This document shows positions 38,201 to 53,200 of a stretch of 64,000 nt of DNA, piece after piece. Under the pieces are notes generated by a model that made no database searches, had not been told where the DNA came from, and saw only the letters and a list, made by a program, of their open reading frames with translations. The position numbers and the translations under genes were made by a program. Origin of the DNA: Cruorifilaria tuberocauda (taxonomy: Eukaryota > Nematoda > Chromadorea > Rhabditida > Onchocercidae); contig JABVXU010000003.1 of assembly GCA_013365365.1 (NCBI GenBank), positions 310,001-374,000 on the forward strand, read 5' to 3'. The stretch's first letter is position 1. Each line of letters opens with the position of its first letter.

Positions 38201-41200
38201 TGCGTGAATAAGTGTATTTGTCACATTACTCTGAAGAAAGTGAATAGAATTCTTCTTTTTCTCAGTTTTTTTCTTCTCTTGCTCTTCAGTGTTGTTTGAT
38301 TGAATTTTTGAAATATTGAGTAATTGAGATCAGTTAAGTTGTCCTTTATTTGTGCATCGGTAGATGTTCAACGTACCTATTGATATATGATCTCATAGAA
38401 AAGCATCATTCGTTTAATTTTTGTTTCGAACAAAACAATTGCCAATATCATTATGAAGAAAAAAGGAGGATACAACACTTATTCCATCTTTTTGGATTAA
38501 TTTCATGATGTATTTTGACTGAGTTATGTTATGTCCCTTCAAACTTTAATCTAACTCTAATTTATCAAAAGTTTTCGAGAGAGTCTAAATTAAAATTTAT
38601 TTTGGGAAATTAGGTTTTTCTACACATTTCTTCCATCTTTTCCACCTTCTTAATTACTTCCATTATCATTAGTACCAGAAAGAAATAAAACCTAAAATTT
38701 CATATTTTCAGTAGATATTTACTGACTGTAAGTAAATCAGTGAGGGCATTCAAATATCTACAAATATTTGTTCTGCCTGTAATACTATCATTCAGTGATT
38801 TGAAACCAATATTTTGGTTTCATTGACGTACTGTTAGTTTTCTTTGCAGATTGAGAAAGGAACATTATAAGATCTATCGTAATTGGTGAGATGCTCACAC
38901 TTTGAATGATAATTCTGAAGTTACTGTAATTTGCTTCACTGCTCAATTGCACTGTAGATCATTTCTATTTGTTTCAGATATTAACTTTGATAAGGGATAA
39001 AACATTTTATCATTTTCATCCTGATTTATCTTACTTTCTTAGCTCATTAATTCGTGATTTATTCGAATTCATTTTTTGCCTTATAATATTTAAATTAGAC
39101 ATAACGAATTATTGAAAGAGCAGTTTGCTTTCTTTTAACTACCATTATTGTTGTTGTTGATAGTTGACAGAGATAGTTATATCATAGATAAATTTGACCG
39201 AATGTAAGAGTCTGGATGAAATATCGCTCACTTAAAAGTTTTCTGATTATTATTGAAAAATAGGTTTTGATTTTTTATGGCTTATTCTCTCGCTTTACTG
39301 AATATATATCAACACTTACATCCTCATCGTTATATGGTTTTTTCAAAATATTCTCGGTAAGTTTTTTGTCTTCATACTTGTATAGTTATTTAGGCGGTAA
39401 AAGATGAAGAATTACTGAACAGTTGTTATTTAGATTAGAATAAAAATACGGTAGCAATCATGAATTTAGTGAAAAAGATTCAATTGATCACTATTTTACT
39501 ATTCTAGAAAAATATTATTCTGTTTCTGGTTTTCTTCCGAATGAATGAATGAATGAATGAAAGATGGTATATTAGAGAGAGGACAAGAAGTATTTGGATT
39601 GTTTTGTCTAACAGAAAAAGTTTCTGATTTCATATCTGTTTTTTTCATTTGATTACAAAACGAATCCTTGCCTTCATCAGCATCTAATGTGAGAAAAGAA
39701 TGTCTTCCAGGCCTTCATCATCTATTCCTTCATGGAATGTCAATGAAGAAAAGCATCTTCTCTTGCTTTTTAAAAAAAGCTTGAGAACAGTGCCTGTATA
39801 ATATTATTGTACCTACAATTATCCATCCCTTTCTCGTCTTCTTCCCATCAATTCTTCTCCGTATTATGTTAATAGTTGAAAAATAATAGATTACATACGG
39901 CGATTAAGTGTTTGGCCTGTAAAGCGCTATCTCCGATCGCATAATGTTAATGCCTTTTTTTTTTGTTACGGTTTAAACATAAAACTTAGCAGGAAATAAT
40001 ATTTTATAAGCATTTGAAAGAAGAAAGTGTTTTACGAATTTCAAGTCAAAGTTGCGATAAGAAGAGGAATAAAACGGTACGAAAAAAAGAAGTTGCAATT
40101 TAAGAAACTTTTAAGGAAAAGACAAATGAGAGTAGATTTTACTCAAAGCGATCATTAATCTCCAACTGATGTCATCTAAACATTTTACTTTAGATGTGAA
40201 CTCGATTACTCAATGCGATTGCAGAATATTCATCATTATTAACTTCTGTTATATTATTATTTATTATTAATTGTTATTTATTATTATTGCTATTACTATT
40301 AATTATTATTATTACCAAGCATATTCTGCCACGTTTTTTGTTTTGTTTTTACTGAAGAGCTTAACTAAAGTTTTAAAGATCAAAAAGGTTTCGCAATCAC
40401 ACACATTGCGTCATATTTTTTGGTATATCATAATGTTTTGTTCATAGAATATTCCATTCAATTGAATTTATTTCATTAATTGAGTTGCTGACAGCGTAAT
40501 CTTTACTCGTCAATAGTTTCCTTCATTTCTAGATTTATTCAGTTTTCTGGAATATATGTCCCGAATACCATAGATGCTTAGGTTACTGTGAAATTATGAA
40601 AAGGTTCGTTGTAACTTTTTTGCTTAAGATAATTTGGATTAGAAACATCAAATGTGGTGATAGAAATGAATTCCTTTAGTTACAATCTTTCAAACAGAGA
40701 TGGGCTTTCTTTCTTTTTTCGCTCCTTAATGCTTCATCCTTTCACTAACTTTCATGAAATTTTTTAATTTTTAATTAAATACATTGTTTGTTGCATAAAA
40801 GAAGGGTTGATAGAAAAAGGAAACGGAAAAGATAATATGATTAATTTCTCATCTTTGATGAAATTGACCTAGCAAACTTTTGCTTTTCTAAATTATCTTT
40901 TTGCGTCAAATTTTATAATCGCTGTTTCCCAAGTTTGGTTTTCAAACAGTTATTTTTTTGTTCGAAAAAGTATATAAGTTCTTGCTTTAATCTGTTTTAT
41001 AGAAAACGGCACGTCGATTCAATTTTCTACGGCTGCAATTTTAAATGAATTTGATTCTCGAGAATATGCATGCAACCAATAAAGAGTAGTATTATTTAGA
41101 TAATCGGAGTTTCCGAAAATATTCTTTGTCGTGTTTCTCCTAATGACTTGTTTATCTGCGCTGACTTGGCGAATCATTTCAGATTTTGCTAATTAAAAAA

Positions 41201-44200
41201 AAACATTTTTATATAACTATAAAATGAAAGAAATCATTGTGAAAATATCTGTGAAATCCCTTATAGATAGTTTTAAAGGACAGAAAGATATCGCGTTAGC
41301 TTTTCAAGCTTTCAAAGTTTCTTTGGAGCTCTATCAAATGAAATAATGTTGTAGGCAAATGGATAATTAAAATTTCGTAAAATCTTGCGGAAGTAGTGCT
41401 GCTTCAGTAGCACGTAAAATCTTGCGGAAGTAGTGCTGCTTCAGGTAGTACAGGACTGGCATCAAGAAGCAGAGGAGACGTGGTTTGCAGTTTTTTAATT
41501 GAAAAAACTCCAAAAGCTCTTATTCCCTCGTAGCGGCAACTTCTAGCGACTTTTTGATGTAGCCGATCTTTAGAAAAAGTCACCAAAAAAAGAAAAGGAA
41601 AAGCTGTTTCGTTCTGCTCGATATATTAGACTGTATGGAGACATTCAAAAGCACATAAGCCAATTCTCTCCCATCACCAATGCATTAAGAAGGTATCGGC
41701 ATAGTAAGCAGTGGTTGAGCGGTTGATGATAACGCGAGAATTTTATCCTCAGTAACAGATGTTCGCTTTATGTAAAAAAGATAAGATGGTGAAAAGTTAT
41801 AAATTCAGATGTTAAAATTCATAATACTAAAGTTATCGTGATATTATTAAATAGTATTTTCGAGCACCGTAATTTCAAGCAATTAACAATCTCAATCCTT
41901 TATCTCTTCGTCATCCGATAAAGGACAGCAATTGAATCTCTCGTTTAGGCGTTAGAAGTTTTAGTTGGAAAATAGGTATATAAATTGATACTATTCGGTT
42001 CAATGGGCAAAATCACCAATCTGAACCATTCAATTTATTTATTTCGCTTCATATTGCTCAAACCACTTTGCATTGATTGAACAAATACATAGAGAAAGGC
42101 GTAGCATCCATAACACCACATGGGGACCATATCATCTGATATGAAGTCATCATATTTTTCGATAAACTGCTTCGATCCGATGGTATTCATTTTAACGTCC
42201 TTTCAGCTCTGTCTTTCTTCTAATCATTTAATACGATGACACCGATCATTCTTACCGAAATCAATTAACGTTTAGTTTGTCTTGTCTATCAGATTTGGAG
42301 GTCCAAATAGTTTTTAAGAAAAACAGAAAATAAAGAACTGAACGCCTCGTATGAGATGTATTTGAAGCGATAAGTGTATCAGTTAACAAAGAGAATTATT
42401 ACTCAGAAATGAAGGGTAATATGAATGATTATTGTCTTAATCTTACCTTCTAATTTACACATTCAATTTCACAATAATTTCTTGAAATTCTATTTCTGAG
42501 GAAACAGTATGATTTCACGATAAATAACGAACTATTTTTTCAGAGAAGAAACACTTCCGAAAAAATGAAAGAGAGTGAAATTAATTCAAACTCTTCCTAA
42601 ACTTATCAAATATTCTTCCTTGTTAGGCGTCCTCTCAATGTTTCAGTTGGTATTACATAAATATGAAAATGGAACGAAGAAAAATAAATGACTTTAAATA
42701 GTTAGTATCACTTATGATCACTTTGTATCAGCTATGTTTGTTTAAGCTGTCTTTGATTTTACTGTTCTTCATGCTTTCTTGAGCTGTTTTTGAAATTCTG
42801 CTTTTTTTTTTCATTCCTTTCTTTGATTTTTCTCTTTTCTATGTGTTTCTTTTCTTCTATTTTTCGATAGCCTTTTCATTCAAAAAAAAAAAATTTCTTA
42901 AGTATGTCAAGCAATTATTCTTTATCTACCTTCTTCATTCAATTCAAACTTCGCTAAAATTTCTTAACTATAACCGAACTGATTCGAAAATGCGTAAAAT
43001 GTTTAGATACTTCTCAGCGATGCAAAATTATTTAACAGCATAATGAAATAACTGCACATCCGATTTAAATTCTTTCTTTGCTTGAAGTGATCATATATTG
43101 ATATTTGATTGATAGAAAAGATTATATATATTGGGATTAGCAAGTCGAAAATTAGACAATATATATTTTAAATATGAAATAATTTTAAAAGATGCGTAAA
43201 ACATTAACGAAGATTTTTTTGAATCAAACAAATGGGTTCTTTTCATTTCTGAAAAATGAGAAGATGGATCGGACTTATGTATCATTTCAGAAAGGAAAAC
43301 AGAATTTAGTGAGCACAAAAGAACGGTACATTCAAGAAAGACCGATGGTGAATCTTCGATGGTTGAACTGTGTCCTCTCTGTCCATGCAAATGTATCGAA
43401 CTGCGTGCACACCTTGCTCAGGTATCCTTATCTTTTGTCCCTAATAATGCTGGAAAATGCAATAACAGTCCGTGCATTGAATGATTTTCACCTTTGCTCC
43501 TTAAACCATTCTTATTCTATCACTAATCCTAAAACGCCTGAAATTATGACAGGGTTTTATAAGATTATACCGAAATATTGTTAACATATCATGTGGAGTA
43601 TACTGATTTGATTATTGTTCCTTCAAATTTGATACGATTTCCAAAAATGAAGTTGTCCATTATTTATTTTTTAATAATAATTTAATAATAATAATAATAA
43701 CAACAAATAGTAATAGCACTAACAAATCATGATTGAAAGCCTGCCGAATATTTGCTTTTGAAAAAGTTTGGAAGAATAAAAAGATAAAGCACATTGCCTT
43801 AAATGTTTTTGACTGACCGTATTTCATTCAATTTTATGTAAAATTCATGTCTTGAGGATTGATAAGGAAAATGATGATAAATTAAAGACAGTCATGTCAG
43901 ATTCTGATCTCAAAGATTTTTTCAAAAAGAGTGTTTAAAAGCTGTTAATAAATGTTTTAAAAATGCTGTATAGAATATGCATGAGTTGTATCTCTAGCCA
44001 TCATTTTCAATAACTTCAAAAATAGCGGCCATACAGTAATGCTGATGTAGAAAAATTGCCGATTTGCAAGTTCAAATACTACTTAGATTATTAGCAACCA
44101 TTTGTCCGACAAATTTTTGTATTGTTTCAAGGCATTCATGAACCTCATTTTTCTTTCACTTACTTTGCTAATGATATTGAGTGATGCATATCCTTCTTAT

Positions 44201-47200
44201 TCCATTCATTTCAAAAATTAACTTGAATTCGAAAAATTAAGAGATTAATTGAAATATTTTTATTTTTAACGAGATAGTAAGGATAACAGATAGTTCAGTG
44301 ATATTTTATTGATATTCAACCAAAGAAAGAAAAAGAATTATTATGGTTCATTTGTCGACACCATTCTCTTTGCAAAGAGAATTTGTAAATGACGTTTTTA
44401 GACCAAAACATTGGATATTATACGTTAGTTTCACTCATGTCAGCACCGCATGAAATTACATCAGTTGAGTACTTTGACGCTAATAATAGGATCGAAAATA
44501 AATTGGAGTAAAAAAACTCTTCTTCAAACAGAGTGTTAAAGAATGTAGGAAGGAATTGCAGTTGCATTTTCACGAAAGCTATTATCGCATCAATTTTGTT
44601 GCCTTTTCCATTAAGCTAATGAATAAACCACGTGAGCAAATTTCAATCTATGAAGGTAATTTGATTTGAACATGAAGAGGGCAAGTTGAAAAACCTGATT
44701 TTGAACACTAATAAAATCATCCTTCACTAATATACATCCAGCAATACGACAGCACCACAAATCTTCGGCCAGTTAATTTCTTATGACAAAGCAAAATACT
44801 ACAACGTTTCAACTCCATCAGCTGCTTATAATTTTGCATGTTTCAATCCTTTAATTATCCTTATTGATTGTAAAATTATCTCAGGTAATCTATCCAGTTA
44901 TAAAATTTGCAAAAATCATTTGTCAATATCTTCAATTTCATTTTTTTCCAATCGATTTCAATTTCAAATCAATTCAATTCCAATTTTGAATACTAATTTT
45001 GGATTGCATTACATGTCATTTGATTTCAGGAGCATAAAATAGCCGAAGAGGCAATTGAACGGCTGCTTTCAAGTACTGCGTCATCAAGTCTGCTCAACGA
45101 TTCAACATCTGATAAGAGGTAACTTTCTGAATAAATCAAAATAAGATATTTTTACTGTTACATATTTTTAACAAGCCTTACATACGTATATATGCGTTTT
45201 TGTTAAAACCATATCTTGATCATGGAATAACGAATAATTTATCTATTTTAAATGATAGATAATGAAAAAAAGTCAATCAATTGGTAAAGATCAAACCAAA
45301 AATACTAGCAACGGTTTAGTAAATCAACGGAATAATTTTGATGATTTATGTGGAAAATACATGGCCCTTGTAATAATTAATGGGCAGGTAAATGTATTTT
45401 CGTTATTTGAGGAAATCCAAAAGTTGCAAGCCAAACCACATGCTGAAGAAAGTTGATCAAGTTTTTAATAATTATCCTGCCAATTCCAATGTTTTGGTAG
45501 TGGAATGACTAATATTGCTCGAGAGATCCATATCGTCTTTTCAGTATTCGTGCCAGCCATTAGCATGTCTCCCCATATTACTTCATTGCGAATCAATTCC
45601 GCCTTTACCACTGTAACGCTGCAATGTTAGCATTATTTACAAGCGATAATTCATATCTTAAAAACTGACTTTTCCTTTTAACAATTTTAAATCCCATTTA
45701 AGAGTATTAGTAATTTGATGATTAGTCGAGTTTAAATTTTCTAGAGAAGTAGAAAATTGTAAAATTGGCAGATTTTATACTTAAAGTATTTCATGAGTGG
45801 ATGGGCCTGGTTTTAACAATCAATTGGAAATATGTCTGGTAACTGACCGAGAAGATAAATGCCGGAATTAGAAATTTAGAAAGTCATATATGGCGGTATA
45901 TTAAAAAAGAACGCATATGATATGATATGATATATACTGGATGGAATTTTCTCTTGTCGCGAGAGAGCGCTCTTTCACAAAATGCTCTTTCCTTTTCATT
46001 TATGACGTATTTCTGTAAGGTGAAAAGCAGTAGCGGTGTTTCAGTGCTTCCAAATTAGCTTGTTTTTTGCAGCTAGCTGCATCATCTAATGGAAGCTGAT
46101 GCTTCGTTTCCTCATCCATCCTACAGTTTTCCACTAATTTTCATAATTCCGCCAATTGTTTCTATTATAGCAAGCAGTGTGCTCCATTACAGCTCTTCTT
46201 TTATTTTGTCGAAAATTTGAATTTCATTTTCAACTTCATTTCTAATTCCTCTCAAATTAAGCTATTCCACTACGAGGAAACAAAAACTTTGTTTTATTTA
46301 TTCAATCAAATTACTCAGTATAGTTTTTTAATTGCACTGATTTCAATGAATATGGTAAATACTTGAATTACTAGAATTGTATAATATGTACTTGACAGAG
46401 ATCGGTTTTTTTGGGGAGTAGTATCTTATTGTCTTAATATTGATGTGCTACAGTAGTAATACAGCATGCATTTGGCATCCACCATTACATTCTTGTGCTA
46501 AAAACATCTATTGTCTTCAAATTATCTTTAAAAAAAAACGTTATCAGTGATATACGTAATATTGGTGATAACAGTGAATTTGAAATTGAGAATTCTACAC
46601 TTGAAAAAAATGATAGTCGCTAATTTTTACGAAGAATTTATGGTCATTATTTTCTTTTCTAATAATTTAAAAAATAATATTTCCATCCTATTGGTTGAAG
46701 TTTAAGTATTCCTTCAATTTCTAAGCAAAATTTACTCTTAATCTTTTCTCAAGCATGCAACTTTTTAGAGCAGTTCATGAATTCTTTCTTCATAATTCGT
46801 AAATTTGTAAGATTCTTCAAAAATTTCTCTTTCGGGCAGAAATTATTTGAAATGCATAATGCATGTTTTTGCAGTAGCGTATTCAGCAATTGCAAAATAT
46901 ACAAAAATCTTTCTAATAATATGCATTTCCTATTTTTCAAGATCTGTCTTCTTTGCTTTCATTCAACATTTTATAATTAAGTCAATGAATAGGCACGAAA
47001 TGCAGAAAAATGATACCTTTATCATATCCAATATTCTCATTTGATTCGGTTTCCCAAAAGTGGAATGCTTAACTATCATTGGACCGATTGCTAAAAATTA
47101 TAACGCTTATTATTTTGATTTTTTATTGTTAATTTTGAGTCTGTGCTCCATAGTTTCGATTCAAAATCTATTCTATTCTAGGTACTAGTTTTTTTATGGC

Positions 47201-50200
47201 ACTTGTTTTTTTTACTTCTTCAAAAATTGATTTTATGTGACTGGAAAATACTACCTGCAATGATTTCATTAGTTAATTTAATCTCGAAGCTATAAAATTT
47301 CATTTTTGAATATTCTTTCATGCGTAATAAAAGAATGATATGCATTGGAATATGATCGGTATGAATTACCTTGAATTAAAATTCTTTAAATTTGCATTAA
47401 TTCAAGAGGTCTAACAATTCATAATGATCTAGAATTCACCAAACCGCAATTGACGCAATAATCGTTATCAAAAATAGGGGGAAGAGAAGTTCAACATTGG
47501 AGGAGACGCTCCTCCTGCTCACCTCCTCCTCTCCCGTGGTTTTGGAGTTTAATTGGAATTGCTAATGAGAAAAGGAAAGCCGTTTATGTGATGATGATGC
47601 TTCATACTTTTGATTTATTGTATCATTTTGTAGTCAGAGTGTCTACTTCGGACGGTTCTCTTTCTGTTACTCTCTCCGATCATTTAACAATTTGTCAAGT
47701 TATTTCCATGGTTTTATCAATTCATTTATGGACAAATAAAATCTTTGTAAAATTACTGCACGTTGTTGTAATAACTGGAAATTGTTATTATTAGCCATGA
47801 TATGCATCTGAAAATCGTTGACAAATTTCATTTAGTAATCGGTCCGGTTAATTATAGTGCTAACATCCTGTCCTATTATTTCTCATTTATTTGGTAATAG
47901 CTTCATTGTTACTTTTATTATTTCGACTATCATCATAATTAAATATTCAAAATACATTAACTTTTGTATATATTCTAATTTCAGTTTAGAAGCCAACAGT
48001 TGACAAAAAATATCTGTTTGTTTTTGTTTCTATCTTCATTATGATCGTTATTTTTGTCATCATAATTTTTGCGTTGTTAATTATAATTCTCCATAATTAA
48101 TCAAATTTACAGTTCAAAAAAGAAAACGGATCGACAAATCTATCGTTACCACTGCTCACAGTGCTCGTTGGCATTTCGTACCGAACAACGTCTTGCCAGT
48201 CACACTTTGCACCATACGTTCCGGTCCAGTACTCGTTGTACCAAATGTGATCAGAGTTTTCGCTCTCATGAATTACTGAAAAGGCATAATGCTCAGGAAC
48301 ACACCAATGGTCAGTGTTCTATTTCGTTTTATCTTTCTGAATTTGAAGTTTTTCTCAAACTATTTTGGAATGTAAATTTGTTTCATATTTTTAAGTTGTC
48401 GAACAAATTAAATGGATGAAATTATGACATAAATAGCCGAAATTTTCCTAACATCACTGTTATGCTATAGTGAATTTCATAATTTAGCTAAAATATATTT
48501 TCCTTATGTTATTAATCGAACAGTAGAAGCTTAATTTGCAGGACTTGAAATATTTTATGAGAATCTGTTTTTCAGGTAAAACTTATAACTCACCGACCAC
48601 AAGCTCTTACCATTCTCAATCAGTTGAAACAGCAACGATCGATGATAAAATGGAAATTAATAACGTTGACTTGTTAAGGTTATTTCATTAATCGAATTTT
48701 ATAAATATGTTAGTTTAAAATTTTTTGAATCATTTCTTTTTCTCGAAAAATTTGAAAGATTTCGAGAGTTCATCAGTTTGATAAGTTTATGTCCAAAAAT
48801 TATGCTACGTCTGTAACTTCGCTTGATGCACTTTATTATAATTATTGACGATGAATTAATGAATTGAATGACCTTAATTCAATTAAATCGAAAGAATTAA
48901 TTGTAACATGATTTATACTTCAAGAACTTTCACGTGTGAATTGTGCAAGGAGGATTTTGAACAAAAACATCAATTACTGATGCATTATAATTCAGTAGCA
49001 CACCTTCATAAAGCTAAGAAAATGCTCGAGGAACAATCGAATAACTTTCAACCTAGCGCACAGGTTAGAATCTTGATTTCTATTTTCTTCTTTCTCTGTT
49101 TTAATTTCTGATCCCATATTTCAATTGAACTCGCTTTATGGGAGATACTTAAATTAATTTGATAGTAAATTACTAAAAGATTTTAAAACTTTTTCAGATT
49201 CTGGCAGCACTACAAGCCTCAACAAGTTCTGAGTCATTACAGGAAAGCTCAAAACCGTTCAAATGTAATCTATGCAAAATGGGTTATGGACAGGGTTCTA
49301 CTTTAGATATACATATAAGGTATTCGAAAGCTTAAATTTTAAATACATTTGTTGTTTTCGCCATGCTAACATTTAATTATATTTGATGAAAGTATGATTA
49401 GTATTTTGTAAAACTTACAGTGTTCAGTTTTGTATTAGCCATTTAGAATGGAATTTTTATTTATAACTGACTGTGGCTTCTTCCATAATGAACATCTAAA
49501 AGTTTAAAATTACTGTTTTTTTTAAAATTAACTGTTGTCATGTTCCTTAAAAAACTATCATAATGACAGTTTTTCGAATTAACAGATCTTGATATTCTGC
49601 TCTTCTAATCTAACTCATATTTATTATTCAGATCTCAAGCCCTTTCTTTGGTATCAAAATCTAGCAGCAGTGATAGAATTTTGACAATTTTATGTCTTGA
49701 ATTTTTGAGGTCTGTTGCACATCAGTCGCGTTTGACGAAAATAGCCGAACTTCTTGCACAAGGTGAAATCGATGGCTGCAAATCGATCGTAGAGCAACCA
49801 GGTGGTCCAGTACAAACGGTTTTAGCTGAATTAGCTAGTAAACATGATCCTACTAATGATCAGTTGGAGGTATATCCCTCTTTCCTATTAAAATTTACTT
49901 GATAAATTAGTTATTAAGTGTTCATACCACTTCAATATTGTTGGTTAATTTCTTACAAATATATTTCATACTTAAAAAAAAAGTTTTCATACATGGCTTG
50001 TAAACCGTTTTCATTATTGCTCCATTAGTGTGTAGTAATCGATCGAATTAGATCCCACGTTTTCAGGAGGTATACTGCAAAAATTTTTCTTGTCCTCACC
50101 TTATCTTTTTATAAAATTTTTTACCTAATTTTACACCATTACATCTCATCGCATACTCATAACATTTGAGATTATTATTAAAAAAAGAAAAGAAAATGAA

Positions 50201-53200
50201 GTAATGCAGTAAGTCATCGCCATTCATGATATGTTACAATCTTCAGAAACTATTTATCATGAAGTCTCAAAAATCAATCAATAATGTCATATTTTAACAT
50301 TGCATTCTGAAGGCTTCTGCAGTACTTTTTCAGCAGTCATAGTAAGAGAAATTTTTTTTGAGAAAAAATCATGGTGATTTGTTACATATTCTCATTCTGT
50401 AGATTTAAATCGAAATTTTATTTCAAAAAAAGTTTATCGAATTTATTACCGTTTTTTGTCCAATTCACTCCTCTAATTTCTCTTCTCTCACAGTTTTCAG
50501 CTGATTAAATGTGATAATTTGAGGTAAAGGGAATGGTTATGATGAATGCTTTGCTCTTTTTACATTATTTTTCATTTATTCTTTTCTAAATATATATATA
50601 TTTAAGGATTTTTGTCTTAAACTTCAATAATTTCCTAATGCATTATTAAATTTCATCTGATGATCACTGTTCATATTTAAAATGAATTGCTAAATGTAAC
50701 TGACTGTATATGCGTGCTGTGTTTGATACATTCTCTAAAAGTTCCATCATCTTTTAATGCTACAACAGTTTGTACTAAGTTCATCACGTTTCAGTTCTCT
50801 TCTCCAGAAAGGTTAGGTTCGTTTTCTTAAACTTTTAGAATTAATCAGCAAGAGTAATCTTTCTCCGTGATATATTGCCTATCCATCATTAATTGGCGGA
50901 CTTTTTAACTTTTACGGTAATACGCCATTGGCTTATATTTATTGAGGAAGTTTCATTGGACTAATTTTATAGGTATATTTCATCCGCTTCCATTGGACTA
51001 CGAGGAATTTCTGTTTCGGTTTCATTTCAGCGCTTTTTCTCTCTCTTCCTCTTGATAATTGCATGTTCTCTGCACCGTTTCAAACTTTCATCATCTATCA
51101 TCCTCACTACCTTTTCTACCACTAATCTTACATCTCTTTATAATGCATTCATTTCCTGATGAATATTTCCCCAACCCTCTATTCCTCTCTTTCTCATTTT
51201 CACTTCACTCTCTCTAGTAGCAGGCACAAACCATTAGAATAATTACCGTATAATCTGATGGATAAATGATAAATAATCATACGTATGTGTATATTAAAAA
51301 GAGGACAGAGATCTGTTTCGATCAGTTTATCGGATCTTTGCCAATGGAAGCTTTAACATTAATGTACCGATTTTTATATTTGTTCTTCGGAAAAAATTTC
51401 AAGAAATCTGAAAAAAGTTGACAAAATTTTTAACAGAGAGCATATCAGATTCATTTCATTCTTTTTCTCTTTCCTCTCTCTCTTTCTCTTTCTTTGCTTC
51501 ATTCCATAGCTTTGCGCAAAACCAATATTACTGAAAGTTTAAATCAGAAAAGCTAAGGCTCATAAAATTGAAGCTTAGAATTTTTTTGTCTAACTGGTAA
51601 GATATTTCAAAACGCACAACAATATTTTCGCTCTTTTTTCTAATAATATAAAAATTTTAAACGTTACAAGTATTTAATGAGATAAATTTTCATATTCTCA
51701 TGTTCACTGTTCGATAAGATATGATGTGATATCAAGCAAATAGATATTGAAGTATCTTATACTGAATACAATTTCGAAATTCATATGTTTCATTCTAATA
51801 ATTTTACACTATTCTTTTCCTACTTTCCACTTATTTCGTCTTAAAATATAACATGAAGTGTTTCGGAATTTGTTTCAATCCTTGGTTTCAATTGAGTAAA
51901 CTGAATGTATTATTGACAACAATTCTGAAATGGCTGCTTTATTAATCATTCAATGTTTATTCAAAGATGTGTGAAAAAGTTTTACCAGGAATGAAATCAC
52001 TGTAATTCAAAAAAATTGTTTATTGACTTATAAAATTCATTGTTTTTTAGAATGGATTGGAGCAACAGCAGCAATCAGCTTTAGCAATGATCAACATGTT
52101 GAATATGGCGCAACTTCTATCGATAGCATCTGCTGGTCAGACTGCTCTCCCGAATGATATCCCGACAGCGACAGCTTCTCAAACTCAGACTACATTAGCC
52201 AGTATTGCTGCTGGATTTCCATCCATCATTGCGCCATTTGGAACTTTGAGTTAGTTGTTTGTATTTGTTCAAATCCATTTTTCTGTAGGAGCAGAGCAGA
52301 ATTGCTTACAATATGTATTCAAAACTTATTCTTGTTTATTACTTTTGAATTGAAAATGATACTACATGGAATGCAAAACTTTTTTTGATTTTATATCACA
52401 ATTTAGTTTTAATCGATTTCTGAAATAGTAATTATGATGTTCAGCTCCTTGATTTTCTTTTTTTTTAGTATTTAAAGGCAGAAGTCCCGGTACATCATAT
52501 ATTTTTATTTTTTCTAAACTTTTTTGGCTCCCTTGTAACCTGATACAAAAATCTGTCAATGAAGTTTATGCCAACTTGAACTACAGGTAACGTTTAGCTC
52601 ACACTAAACGAATCGGTATATTTTACAGAGCAATTACCTATTTCAACCGATAGTGCTATAGCAGCATCAAAAACAATTAGCGAACAGTCCATTACGTCCA
52701 TCGATGATGAACGAACCCCTCGTACCGGCGCTGCTTTTCGCAAGATGCTTGAAACCTATGGTTAGCTGAGTTGCTGTTTTTAGTTCAAGTTGTTTTTGAT
52801 AGAATGCACTAATTTACTGCTAGCATTTTAATCTTATTTTTTACCTTTTTGCTACTTTTTGTTGAATATCCAATTCCATTTTTAATTTTATAAGTTAAAT
52901 TATTTCGATTATAACGATTTGTAGTGCCGAAATTTTAGGAGCGTTACTGACTTCAAGCACAGACTTTCCAGGTTTCGACGTAGTGATGCAATATAATGAA
53001 GGTTTAGAGCAATCGCGGCATAAATTGGATACCTTACCGAGTGAAGTTATTCCGGATTTAAGCCGCACCGAATGTACAAAATGCAACAAAATCTTCAGCA
53101 GTATATGGGTACTCAAAGCTCATTATGAAGAGGTAGGGAAGAAATTTTGTTGATTAATCAATCAATCAGTCGTCTTTCGCTATCAAGTCTTATTTGTGGA

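Larger units (their letters stand above)
37243..43290. other. Intron 9, about 6 kb, lying inside a zinc finger
   Basis: AT-rich, with simple repeats: (GAAT)n at 39539-39561 and TTA/TTG-type triplets at about 40232-40315. There is a 37-bp tandem duplication at 41376-41444. The frame at 37288-37620 (110 codons) overlaps nothing recognisable. No gene is supported. Confidence 0.7.

Noticed and set aside
43192..43584. 130-codon frame overlapping exon 10
   Set aside because: It is in a different frame from the zinc-finger coding sequence; a shadow of the real exon.
45262..45456. ATG-initiated 64-codon frame in intron 11
   Set aside because: An acceptor precedes it, but joining to exon 11 gives an immediate stop and its internal donor does not match the phase of exon 12. 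The length is within chance expectation.
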